Assembly (NCBI GenBank): GCA_913043885.1
Contig: CAJWOB010000025.1
Coordinates: 1 to 14,095, forward strand
From: an uncultured Spirochaetaceae bacterium
Lineage (GTDB): Bacteria; Spirochaetota; Spirochaetia; SZUA-6; Bin103
DNA length: 14,095 bases
Direction of reading: 5' to 3'
Under the pieces are notes generated by a model. That model did no database searches and was not told the DNA's origin. It was given only the letters and a program-made list of their open reading frames with translations. The translations under genes were made by a program, and so were the position numbers. Below are positions 1 to 6,283 of this stretch, piece by piece (position 1 is the first letter of the stretch; each line of letters begins with the position of its first letter).

Positions 1-1056
1 CTGACCGGCGAACGGCTCATCGCTCAGTACGGTTGCTACGCCTGCCACGACATCGCTGGCTTCGAGGACGCCAAGCCGATCGGCACCGAGCTGACCGACA
101 TCGGCCGCAAGAACATCCACCAGTTTGACTTCGGCTTTGGCGAAAACGACGAGGGCGAGCACATCGAGCACACCCGCGTCGGCTGGTGGGAGGCCAAGCT
201 CACCAACCCACGGATCTTCGATCGCCACAAGGACATCGAGCCGCTGCAACGTTCGCGCATGCCCAACTACCGGCTCACCCACGAGCAGGTGGAGGCAGCG
301 GTGACGGCGCTGGCCGGCTTCAAGGACGTCGATGCCAGCACCAGCGCTATTGTGCCGCGCACGCCGCAGCGGCTGCGGATCGAGGCGGGTGAGCACCTGG
401 TGCGGCAGCTCAACTGTCAGGGATGCCACGTTATTCAGGGCGAGGGTGCGGCGGTGGAACCGACCATCCGCGAATGGCTGGTTCGCTTCGACGGACGCTC
501 GGACAACGAGGCCGCAGCACTGTCCTCCAGTTTCGCTCCCCCCAACCTGGTGGGCGAAGGAGCCAAGGTGCAGACCGACTGGTTGTTCGAGTTCCTGCAC
601 GCACCGGAGGACATCCGCCCGTGGCTGAGTGCGCGCATGCCGACCTTCAACCTGAGTGCTGAGGAGCGCAACACGCTCATCAGCTACTTCACCGCCCTCG
701 ATGGCGCAGACTACCCGTTCGTGGAGACGGTCGAGCCACAGCTCACCGCTGCCGAGCGCGCGTCGGCTCTGACCATGTTCTCGCCGCAGTACTTCAACTG
801 CACCTCGTGTCACATCCAGGGCGATCAGCTGCCAACCGGACCGCAGGACAGCTGGGCGCCCAACTTTGCGTTGGCGGCGGAGCGGCTGCGACCGGAGTGG
901 ATTGTCGATTGGATACGGGATCCATCGAGCTTGCTGCCGGGGACCAAGATGCCTTCCTTCTATCCGTTCGGGGCGCCCGATCAACTTGGCGGAGACAACG
1001 AGCGGCAGCTGCGGGTGTTGCGCGATTACCTGCTCACGCTGAGCGAGACTCCGTAG
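1..1056 (+). CDS. Triheme cytochrome c, 5' end missing
   Basis: The reading frame is open from the first base and stops with TAG at 1054-1056, giving 351 residues with no start inside the window. It has three CxxCH heme c attachment motifs: CYACH (window residues 12-16), CQGCH (139-143) and CTSCH (267-271). Each is followed by a Met-Pro that fits a distal Met ligand: M87 (RMPNY), M213 (RMPTF) and M317 (KMPSF). This reads as three consecutive class I His/Met cytochrome c domains, which act in the periplasm as electron carriers. Its place just upstream of a cytochrome oxidase operon suggests it passes electrons from a bc1-like complex to the CuA site; that role is inference. The N-terminus, and so any signal peptide, membrane anchor or fourth heme, lies outside the window. 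The ATG at 259 is internal and not the start, because heme 1 lies upstream in the same frame. Confidence 0.93.
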   Translation: MTGERLIAQYGCYACHDIAGFEDAKPIGTELTDIGRKNIHQFDFGFGENDEGEHIEHTRVGWWEAKLTNPRIFDRHKDIEPLQRSRMPNYRLTHEQVEAAVTALAGFKDVDASTSAIVPRTPQRLRIEAGEHLVRQLNCQGCHVIQGEGAAVEPTIREWLVRFDGRSDNEAAALSSSFAPPNLVGEGAKVQTDWLFEFLHAPEDIRPWLSARMPTFNLSAEERNTLISYFTALDGADYPFVETVEPQLTAAERASALTMFSPQYFNCTSCHIQGDQLPTGPQDSWAPNFALAAERLRPEWIVDWIRDPSSLLPGTKMPSFYPFGAPDQLGGDNERQLRVLRDYLLTLSETP

Positions 1057-1060
1057 CCGG

Positions 1061-1097
1061 GGCGAGACATCAGGGCGTAACGCCCTGGCGTCTCGCC
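1061..1097. repeat. Long hairpin, first of a REP-like pair
   Basis: Arms 1061-1077 and 1081-1097 pair over 17 positions around a 3-nt TAA loop. GGCGAGAC pairs with GTCTCGCC and CAGGGCG with CGCCCTG, separated by one mismatch and one G-U wobble. It starts 4 bp after the cytochrome c stop. There is no following T tract, so it is not a standard intrinsic terminator. It may stabilise the 3' end of the cytochrome message, or be half of a dispersed palindromic repeat. Confidence 0.7.
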
Positions 1098-1100
1098 TAA

Positions 1101-1119
1101 GCGCCCCGAGGCGGGGCGC
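1101..1119. repeat. Short perfect hairpin, second of a REP-like pair
   Basis: GCGCCCCG (1101-1108) pairs perfectly with CGGGGCGC (1112-1119) around the 3-nt loop AGG. Read on the minus strand, the element is preceded by GTAGGACCG (the GTAG is at 1125-1128). This recalls the GTAG head seen before the stem of many REP elements, for example in Pseudomonas and Stenotrophomonas. It ends only 13 bp before the next start codon and occupies the place of a ribosome binding site. No T tract follows. Confidence 0.6.
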
Positions 1120-1132
1120 CGGTCCTACGCAA

Positions 1133-1945
1133 ATGCTGACCGATCTCTCCATCGACGGGTTCCTGGCATTCGGTGCCGCCTACCCGCTGTGCTTCTGGGC
1201 CAACCCGCGGGCGCGGGTGGATGGCGGCTTCTATCGCTTCAATCTCGGCGTGGCGTGCTTCGTGCTGAGCCTGGGGGTCCTGGCGCTGCTGCTGGCACCT
1301 CCCGTCACCGCCGCCACGCGAGTGCCCACCACCGCGACTATTGGCGGCGTGGCGTGGCTGGTGCTCCTACTCGCCGTTACCTGGGCGGTGTGGCGCCGCG
1401 AACGACCATCACTTCTGCTGGTGTCGCTCCCCTCCGGGCTCGGTATCACCGTGGTGGCGGCGCTGGTGGCGGCGCGGACAGCCACGCTCGCCGACGCAGC
1501 GGCGACGGCCATGGCGACGGTAACCACGCTGGTGGGCGCGGGCGCGCTGGGCCTCGCCCTCTACACGATGATCCTCGGCCACTGGTATCTGAACGTCGAG
1601 CGGCTACCTATCGCCCACCTGTCAGCGGCAGTGTGGAGCTACGCCGCCCTGCTGGCGCTTCGGTTGGTGTGGAATGTGGTCGCGGTGTCGGCTCTGTCGA
1701 TCGACTACCAGGGCCTGCCGCTGCCGGTGTGGCGGTTCATCGCCACGCTGGATGGCTTCCTTCTGGCGGTTGGCATCTTCTTCGGCACCGTGCTGCCGCT
1801 GGTGGTAGCGCTGTTGGTCCAGCGCACGTTGGCTGCCAAGTCGACGCAGGCGGCCACCGGCCTGCTCTACGTGGTGGTGCTGGCGGCGATCATCGGCGAC
1901 TTCACCTATCGGTTCTTCCAGCTTCGCTATGAGGCGTTCCTCTGA
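1133..1945 (+). CDS. Unrecognised polytopic membrane protein of the oxidase cluster
   Basis: This 270-residue protein is very hydrophobic. I see about seven membrane segments, near residues 37-55, 70-88, 94-114, 128-149, 163-184, 205-228 and 239-257, with a possible extra one near 5-22. The motif GHWYLN at 149-154, at the end of the fourth segment, is the most distinctive polar patch and could face a cofactor or partner. There is no CxxCH and no obvious metal-binding motif. I do not recognise the family. Its position between a cytochrome c and oxidase subunit genes suggests a role in assembly or electron transfer. The ATG at 1133 has no Shine-Dalgarno sequence because REP-like hairpins fill the upstream space; an in-frame GTG at 1217 is possible but no better supported. 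The gene is 11 bp from the next one. Confidence 0.75.
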   Translation: MLTDLSIDGFLAFGAAYPLCFWANPRARVDGGFYRFNLGVACFVLSLGVLALLLAPPVTAATRVPTTATIGGVAWLVLLLAVTWAVWRRERPSLLLVSLPSGLGITVVAALVAARTATLADAAATAMATVTTLVGAGALGLALYTMILGHWYLNVERLPIAHLSAAVWSYAALLALRLVWNVVAVSALSIDYQGLPLPVWRFIATLDGFLLAVGIFFGTVLPLVVALLVQRTLAAKSTQAATGLLYVVVLAAIIGDFTYRFFQLRYEAFL

Positions 1946-1956
1946 CCCCGCAGCTG

Positions 1957-2502
1957 GTGACCGTATGCGACAACTGCGCTGAGGGGGTGATAGCGACCGC
2001 CCCTGGCTGGAACGCCCAGAACGGGGCGCCATCCGCGGTGTCGTGTCCGAAGTGTCGCCGAGAGTGGCGCGTCGACGCTGCGGCGCGCGGCTTCGAGCGG
2101 TGCTGCGTGTGCGGTGGTACCCGCTTCTACCGGCAGAAGATGTTTCCGCGGTGGCTGGGCATCGGGCTGGTGGTGGTCGGCGCCATCGCCAGCATCTGGA
2201 CCTACGGTCTCAGCCTGGTGGCGGTGTTCGTCATCGATCTTCTCATCTACCGCGCGGTACCGGAGATGGCGGTCTGCTACCTATGTCGTGCCGAGGTGAG
2301 GGGTGTGCTGCTGCCGGAGAGGGTGCTGCCGTTTCGCCACCACCTCGCCGAAGGCTATGAAGCGCGTCGCACCCAGTGGCTGCAGCGGGTGGCCGCGGTC
2401 GCGGCCGACCTCGCGGTCGAAGGTGGCGGCACCGAAACTGCAAAAAAGGCCGATTCCTTGACACCTTCGGGCGATTCCGAACACGATCCGCCGGGTCCGT
2501 GA
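1957..2502 (+). CDS. Zinc-ribbon membrane protein, function unknown
   Basis: The protein has 181 residues from a GTG start; the only ATG nearby is out of frame. Four Cys pairs are visible: C4-x2-C7, C30-x2-C33, C50-x2-C52 (as CCVC at 49-52) and C107-x2-C110. The first three lie in the N-terminal part and the fourth follows two membrane segments (about 67-83 and 85-101). This arrangement, zinc ribbons around a membrane hairpin followed by CYLC and a basic soluble tail, resembles conserved hypothetical proteins I associate with several bacterial phyla. No function is known to me. It starts 11 bp after the upstream stop without a clear ribosome site, so translation is probably coupled. The C-terminal ~30 residues are low-complexity and polar. 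The metal could be Zn or Fe; Zn is inferred from the spacing. Confidence 0.8.
   Translation: MTVCDNCAEGVIATAPGWNAQNGAPSAVSCPKCRREWRVDAAARGFERCCVCGGTRFYRQKMFPRWLGIGLVVVGAIASIWTYGLSLVAVFVIDLLIYRAVPEMAVCYLCRAEVRGVLLPERVLPFRHHLAEGYEARRTQWLQRVAAVAADLAVEGGGTETAKKADSLTPSGDSEHDPPGP
2458..2487 (+). promoter_or_regulatory. Candidate sigma70 promoter before the cupredoxin/oxidase genes
   Basis: A perfect -35 box TTGACA (2458-2463) is followed after 18 bp by CACGAT (2482-2487), which matches only 3 of 6 of the -10 consensus. An A6 run (2441-2446) lies just upstream and could act as an UP-like element. A transcript would begin near 2494, about 20 nt before the ATG at 2516. It lies inside the 3' end of the zinc-ribbon gene. 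It could allow the oxidase genes to be expressed separately from the upstream cytochrome. The -10 box is weak. Confidence 0.3.
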
Positions 2503-2515
2503 GTTTCTCGTCATC

Positions 2516-3349
2516 ATGCTGACTGCTGTTACATCATCCGTCGTACGCCTGACCGTCTGGGCCGTCCCGGTCGCGATGTGCGTCATCCTCGCCGGCTGCG
2601 GCGGCGGCAGCGCCGTAGACCGCGTCAACGAAAGCGTCTCTGGGCTGCCCGCGCCGAGTGGAGCGTCCACCGAAGCGCGCCCGACGGTGTCCGCCGCCGA
2701 TCTGAACGCCACGATTAGCGGCCGGGTATCGTTCGAAGGCGACGTGCCACGGCTGGGCGTCATCAACATGGCCACCGAGCAGGTGTGCGATGCGGCCAAC
2801 AAGCAGAACCCGCAGCGCGGCGAAGAGTGGGTTGTCGGCGAGGGTGGCGGGCTAGCCAACGTGCTGGTGCAGGTCAAGACCAACCTGCCGGCCTTCGACC
2901 ATGCCGCGCCGACGGAGCCGGTGGTCTTCGATCAGGCCGGCTGCGTCTACAGGCCGCACGTGTTTGGCATTCGCACCGGACAGACCTTGCGAATCCTCAA
3001 CCCCGACCGGATAACCCACAACGTCAACGCGCAGCCCAAGGTCAACCGCGCATTCAACGCCGGCATGCCCGGCGTACAGACCCAGCTGGACCGCACTTTC
3101 GACGACGTAGAGACCACACCCTTCTCGGTGCGCTGCAACGTGCACCCATGGATGACGGCGTGGACGGCGGTGCTAGATCATCCCTATTTCGCGGTGACCG
3201 GGCCCGACGGCAGCTTCACGATTCCCGACCTGCCAGCCGGTACCTACGAGCTGGAGATGTGGCACGAGGTAGCAGGAGTGCAGACACAGACCATTACCGT
3301 AGGCAGCGACGCCACCGCTGAGGCTAGCTTCGCGGTGAGCGTGCGGTAG
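2516..3349 (+). CDS. Cupredoxin-like lipoprotein with a carboxypeptidase-regulatory-like tail
   Basis: The protein has 277 residues. A hydrophobic signal ends in the lipobox L25-A26-G27-C28, so it should be a lipid-anchored periplasmic protein. Later it has THNVN (H168) and CNVHPWM (C207, H210, M213). This is a type-1 copper His-Cys-His-Met set with C-x2-H-x2-M spacing and 39 residues from first His to Cys, the same spacings as amicyanin (H53, C92, H95, M98). After the copper loop, residues from about 222 (TGPDGSFTIPDLPAGTYEL) look like a carboxypeptidase-regulatory or transthyretin-like beta sandwich. A similar ISGRVSFEGD stretch begins the mature domain. Likely roles are electron donor to CuA or copper delivery during oxidase assembly; both are inferred from position just before subunit I. 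The ATG at 2516 follows the previous stop by 13 bp and has only a weak ribosome site. Confidence 0.85.
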   Translation: MLTAVTSSVVRLTVWAVPVAMCVILAGCGGGSAVDRVNESVSGLPAPSGASTEARPTVSAADLNATISGRVSFEGDVPRLGVINMATEQVCDAANKQNPQRGEEWVVGEGGGLANVLVQVKTNLPAFDHAAPTEPVVFDQAGCVYRPHVFGIRTGQTLRILNPDRITHNVNAQPKVNRAFNAGMPGVQTQLDRTFDDVETTPFSVRCNVHPWMTAWTAVLDHPYFAVTGPDGSFTIPDLPAGTYELEMWHEVAGVQTQTITVGSDATAEASFAVSVR

Positions 3350-3361
3350 GAGCGGCCAAGG

Positions 3362-5125
3362 ATGGGGGAGCTGCAAGCCACTCATGCCGCGGCCCACGAG
3401 GCGCACGGCGACCACGCCGAGAGCTTCATCCGCAAGTACGTCTTTTCGACCGACCACAAGGTCATCGGCGTCCAGTACGGCGTAACGGCGCTGGTCTTCC
3501 TGGCGGTCGGTTTCTTCCTGGTGCTGCTGATGCGCTGGCAGCTGGCGTACCCGGAGCAGCCGATGCCGTTACTGGGCGGCTTGTTCGGCAATCGGATGAC
3601 CGATGCCGGGGTAATGACGCCCGAGTTCTACAACCAGCTGGGTGCCATGCACGGCACCATCATGGTGTTTCTCGGCGTAGTCCCGCTGGCGGTCGGTGCC
3701 TTTGGCAACTATCTGGTGCCACTGCAGGTGGGGGCGCCCGATATGGCGTTCCCGAAGCTGAACATGGCCAGTTACTGGCTGTACTTCCTCGGCGGGATCA
3801 TCATGCTGGCCAGCTTCTTCCTGCCCGAGGGATCGGCCCGCTCGGGATGGACCTCCTACCCGCCGCTGGCGGTGCTAGAGCCGGGCGGACAGACCTGGTG
3901 GCTCATCGGCATGGTGCTGCTGATCAACTCGTCGCTCCTCGGCTCGGTCAACATCATCGTCACCATCGTGCAGCTGCGGGCGCCCGGCCTGCAGTTCATG
4001 CGCCTGCCGTTCCTGGTGTGGGCGCAGCTGGTTACCTCGTTCCTCCTGCTGCTAGCGTTTCCGCCCCTCGAGGTTGCCGGCTTCATGCAGCTGCTCGATC
4101 GCGTGGCAGGCACCAGCTTCTTCATGCCGACCGGGTTGGTGGTGGATGGTCAGGCGGTGGCATTCAGCGGCGGCGGCAACGCGCTGCTGTGGCAGCACCT
4201 GTTCTGGTTCCTTGCGCATCCCGAGGTCTACGTATTGATCCTGCCGGCGATGGGGATCGTCGGCGAGATCGTCGCCAACAACACGCGTAAGCCGTTGTGG
4301 GGCTACAAGACCCTCATCTACTCGGTGTTGTTCCTCGGCGGAATGAGCTTCATCGTCTGGGCCCACCACATGTTCCTGACGGGCATGGGAACGGCGATAA
4401 GCACCTTCTTCCAGCTCACCACGATGATCATCTCGGTACCGTCCATCATCATTCTGACGGTGCTTATCATCTCTCTGTGGGGAGCGTCGATCCGCTTTTC
4501 CACGCCAATGCTGTTCGCTCTAGCGTTCATTCCCATGTTCGGGATCGGCGGCCTCACCGGATTGCCGCTCGGACTATCGGTCGCGGACATCCATCTCCAC
4601 GACACCTACTACGTCATCGGGCATTTCCACTTCGTGGTGGCGCCGGGGACGCTGATGGCGCTCTTCGCCGGTATCTACTACTGGTACCCGAAGGTGACCG
4701 GGCGGCGGATGAACGACACGCTTGGGCGCTGGCACTTCTGGCCGACCCTTATCGGGCTAAATGGTGTGTTCCTGCCGATGTTTCTGGTCGGGATGGCCGG
4801 GGTATCGCGGCGTCTCTACGACGGTGGTACTACCTACGCCCACGCGCAGGACGTGCTGTGGCTCAACGAGGTGTCCACCGTCGCTTCGTGGCTGCTGGCC
4901 GCCGCCCAGGTGGTCTTCGTCATCAACTTCTTCCTGAGCCTGCGGAACGGCAAGAAGGTCGAGGACAACCCGTGGCAGGCCACCACCCTGGAGTGGGCCA
5001 CCACCTCGCCGCCGTTGGGTCACGGCAACTTCGCGTCACCGGTAACCGTCCACCGTGGCCCCTACGAGTACAGCGTCCCGGAAGCGAGCAACGACTTCTC
5101 GCCTCAGCATCAAGAGAGCACGTGA
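3362..5125 (+). CDS. ctaD: Cytochrome c oxidase subunit I (aa3-type, A family)
   Basis: This 587-residue catalytic subunit reduces O2 and pumps protons at the inner membrane. Heme a ligands are H97 and H423, the heme a3 ligand is H421, and CuB ligands are H286, H335 and H336. The cross-linking tyrosine is Y290, in HPEVY with E288, as in A1-type enzymes. The D-channel entry is intact (D127 in GAPD, N116), and the Mg site pair H413-D414 is present. With the Rhodobacter sphaeroides numbering offset of +2, which holds at H286, E288, H335 and H421, the K-channel lysine K362 corresponds to I364 in VPSIII; T359 corresponds to S361. The N-terminal tail is His-rich. AGGAG at 3348-3352 overlaps the previous stop and sits 9 nt before the ATG, supporting this start. 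It is followed closely by subunit III. Confidence 0.98.
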   Translation: MGELQATHAAAHEAHGDHAESFIRKYVFSTDHKVIGVQYGVTALVFLAVGFFLVLLMRWQLAYPEQPMPLLGGLFGNRMTDAGVMTPEFYNQLGAMHGTIMVFLGVVPLAVGAFGNYLVPLQVGAPDMAFPKLNMASYWLYFLGGIIMLASFFLPEGSARSGWTSYPPLAVLEPGGQTWWLIGMVLLINSSLLGSVNIIVTIVQLRAPGLQFMRLPFLVWAQLVTSFLLLLAFPPLEVAGFMQLLDRVAGTSFFMPTGLVVDGQAVAFSGGGNALLWQHLFWFLAHPEVYVLILPAMGIVGEIVANNTRKPLWGYKTLIYSVLFLGGMSFIVWAHHMFLTGMGTAISTFFQLTTMIISVPSIIILTVLIISLWGASIRFSTPMLFALAFIPMFGIGGLTGLPLGLSVADIHLHDTYYVIGHFHFVVAPGTLMALFAGIYYWYPKVTGRRMNDTLGRWHFWPTLIGLNGVFLPMFLVGMAGVSRRLYDGGTTYAHAQDVLWLNEVSTVASWLLAAAQVVFVINFFLSLRNGKKVEDNPWQATTLEWATTSPPLGHGNFASPVTVHRGPYEYSVPEASNDFSPQHQEST

Positions 5126-5139
5126 GGTAATCGACTAAC

Positions 5140-5751
5140 GTGGCTGAGATAGAGATCCCCTATAACTCGACCAATCACCCCGACACCGGCGTCTACAACG
5201 CCAAGCTCGGCATCTGGCTATTCCTGGCATCCGAGGTGCTGTTCTTCGGCGCGCTGTTCTCCTCCTACATCCTGCTGCGGGTGGGGGCCGGTGGCACTGC
5301 CGGCGACTGGCCGTTGGGCGCTGACTTGCTCAACGTGCCGTTGGCGACCTTCAACACCGTCGTCCTGATCAGCTCGAGCATGACGATGGTGATGTCGTGG
5401 GCGTCCTTGAAGAGCGGCAACTTCGACGCTTTCCAGCGCTACTTCGGCGCCACCATTGGCCTGGCGCTGTTGTTCCTGCTGGTGAAGGGGCTGGAGTACT
5501 ACGCCGAGATATTCCACCAGCGTTACCCCTCGACCAGCACGTTCCTGGCCACCTACTACACGATGACCGGTATCCACGCGCTGCACATCATCTTTGGCGT
5601 GGCGGTAAACGCATACCATTTCGTCAGCGCCAAGCGGCTGTACGCCGAGGAGCCGGAGCGTTTCACCAATCGGATCGAAGTGGCAGGTCTCTACTGGCAC
5701 TTCGTCGACCTGGTGTGGATCTTTCTGTTTCCGGTGCTCTACCTGCTGTAG
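5140..5751 (+). CDS. ctaE: Cytochrome c oxidase subunit III
   Basis: The protein has 203 residues, the size of the short five-helix bacterial subunit III. SEVLFFGALFSSY (from residue 31, with E32) is the conserved first helix of the mature fold. TMTGIHALHIIFG lies in the middle. HFVDLVWIFLFP (H187 onward) near the C-terminus is a family signature. It belongs to the membrane core of the oxidase and stabilises subunit I and its D-channel proton uptake. The start is GTG at 5140. GAGG (5124-5127) overlapping the ctaD stop serves as a somewhat distant ribosome site. The gene lies 14 bp after ctaD and 12 bp before the next gene. Confidence 0.97.
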   Translation: MAEIEIPYNSTNHPDTGVYNAKLGIWLFLASEVLFFGALFSSYILLRVGAGGTAGDWPLGADLLNVPLATFNTVVLISSSMTMVMSWASLKSGNFDAFQRYFGATIGLALLFLLVKGLEYYAEIFHQRYPSTSTFLATYYTMTGIHALHIIFGVAVNAYHFVSAKRLYAEEPERFTNRIEVAGLYWHFVDLVWIFLFPVLYLL

Positions 5752-5763
5752 AACGGAGGCCTC

Positions 5764-6078
5764 ATGGAGCACGACGTTACAAAGACCGTCCGCCTGTACA
5801 TGGCGGTATTCGGCGGCCTACTGGCGCTCACTATCGTGACGGTATGGGCGGCCAGTTGGGAGACGGCGACAGGGCTGGGTGTGGTGCTGGCGCTGCTGAT
5901 CGCCAGCACCAAGGGCACCCTGGTTGCCGGGTTCTTCATGCATCTGTTCTCCGACCGATTCCCGCTGATCGCTCGAGTCCTCGTGTTCTCGGCGGTGTTC
6001 TTCGTGGTGATGGTCGTGCTCGTCTTTCTCGGCTTCGTCGATAGCTTCGGCGCCAACCGGGCGCCCATCGGGGGCTGA
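5764..6078 (+). CDS. ctaF: Cytochrome c oxidase subunit IV (prokaryotic type)
   Basis: This 104-residue protein has three membrane segments (about 9-32, 36-61 and 72-94). The stretch KGTLVAGFFMHLFSD is characteristic of the small prokaryotic oxidase subunit IV (CtaF/CoxD/CyoD-like). GGAGG at 5755-5759 is a strong ribosome site 4 nt before the ATG. It is a non-catalytic subunit thought to help assembly or stability. It ends 1 bp before the proposed start of the next small gene. The symbol is by position and size; coxD is an equivalent name. Confidence 0.9.
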   Translation: MEHDVTKTVRLYMAVFGGLLALTIVTVWAASWETATGLGVVLALLIASTKGTLVAGFFMHLFSDRFPLIARVLVFSAVFFVVMVVLVFLGFVDSFGANRAPIGG

Positions 6079-6079
6079 T

Positions 6080-6283
6080 CTGTCCCTAAAGGTCTTCCAT
6101 ATCGTTTTCGTGTCGATCGCAGGCCTTGGTCTGGCGTTCCTGTCGCTGTGGTGCTTCGTGTTCCTGGCCAACCGTAGCCCGCTGCTCGCCGTCGTCGGCG
6201 GATGTGGGGCGGCGCTCGGTGTGCTGGCCCTGTATCTGTTCGAGCGGCGTGTCCTGGCGTCGCTTCGCGAGGCCGGGATCTAG
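6080..6283 (+). CDS. Small two-helix membrane protein, probable CTG start
   Basis: The frame from CTG at 6080 to TAG at 6281-6283 encodes 67 residues with two membrane segments (about 5-29 and 35-53) and a basic C-terminal tail. An in-frame stop lies at 6008-6010, and there is no ATG, GTG or TTG between it and 6080. The first conventional start is GTG at 6110, which would cut half of the first helix. I remember small proteins in related oxidase operons beginning with a similar SLK-FHIVF sequence, which favours the 6080 start; GGGGG at 6070-6074 could serve as its ribosome site. It sits exactly between subunit IV (1-bp gap) and the next gene, whose ATG follows its stop directly. That spacing supports a real gene. 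Function is unknown. Confidence 0.65.
   Translation: MSLKVFHIVFVSIAGLGLAFLSLWCFVFLANRSPLLAVVGGCGAALGVLALYLFERRVLASLREAGI

Noticed and set aside
2441..2446. A6 run in the zinc-ribbon gene as a programmed frameshift site
   Set aside because: The downstream alternative frames give nothing recognisable, and the zero frame ends normally 13 bp before the next gene.
4297..5130. 277-residue plus-strand ORF inside ctaD, and the many similar Arg/Gly/Ala-rich ORFs over other genes
   Set aside because: These are open frames caused by high GC in genes with clear conserved products on another frame, and they carry no domains of their own.
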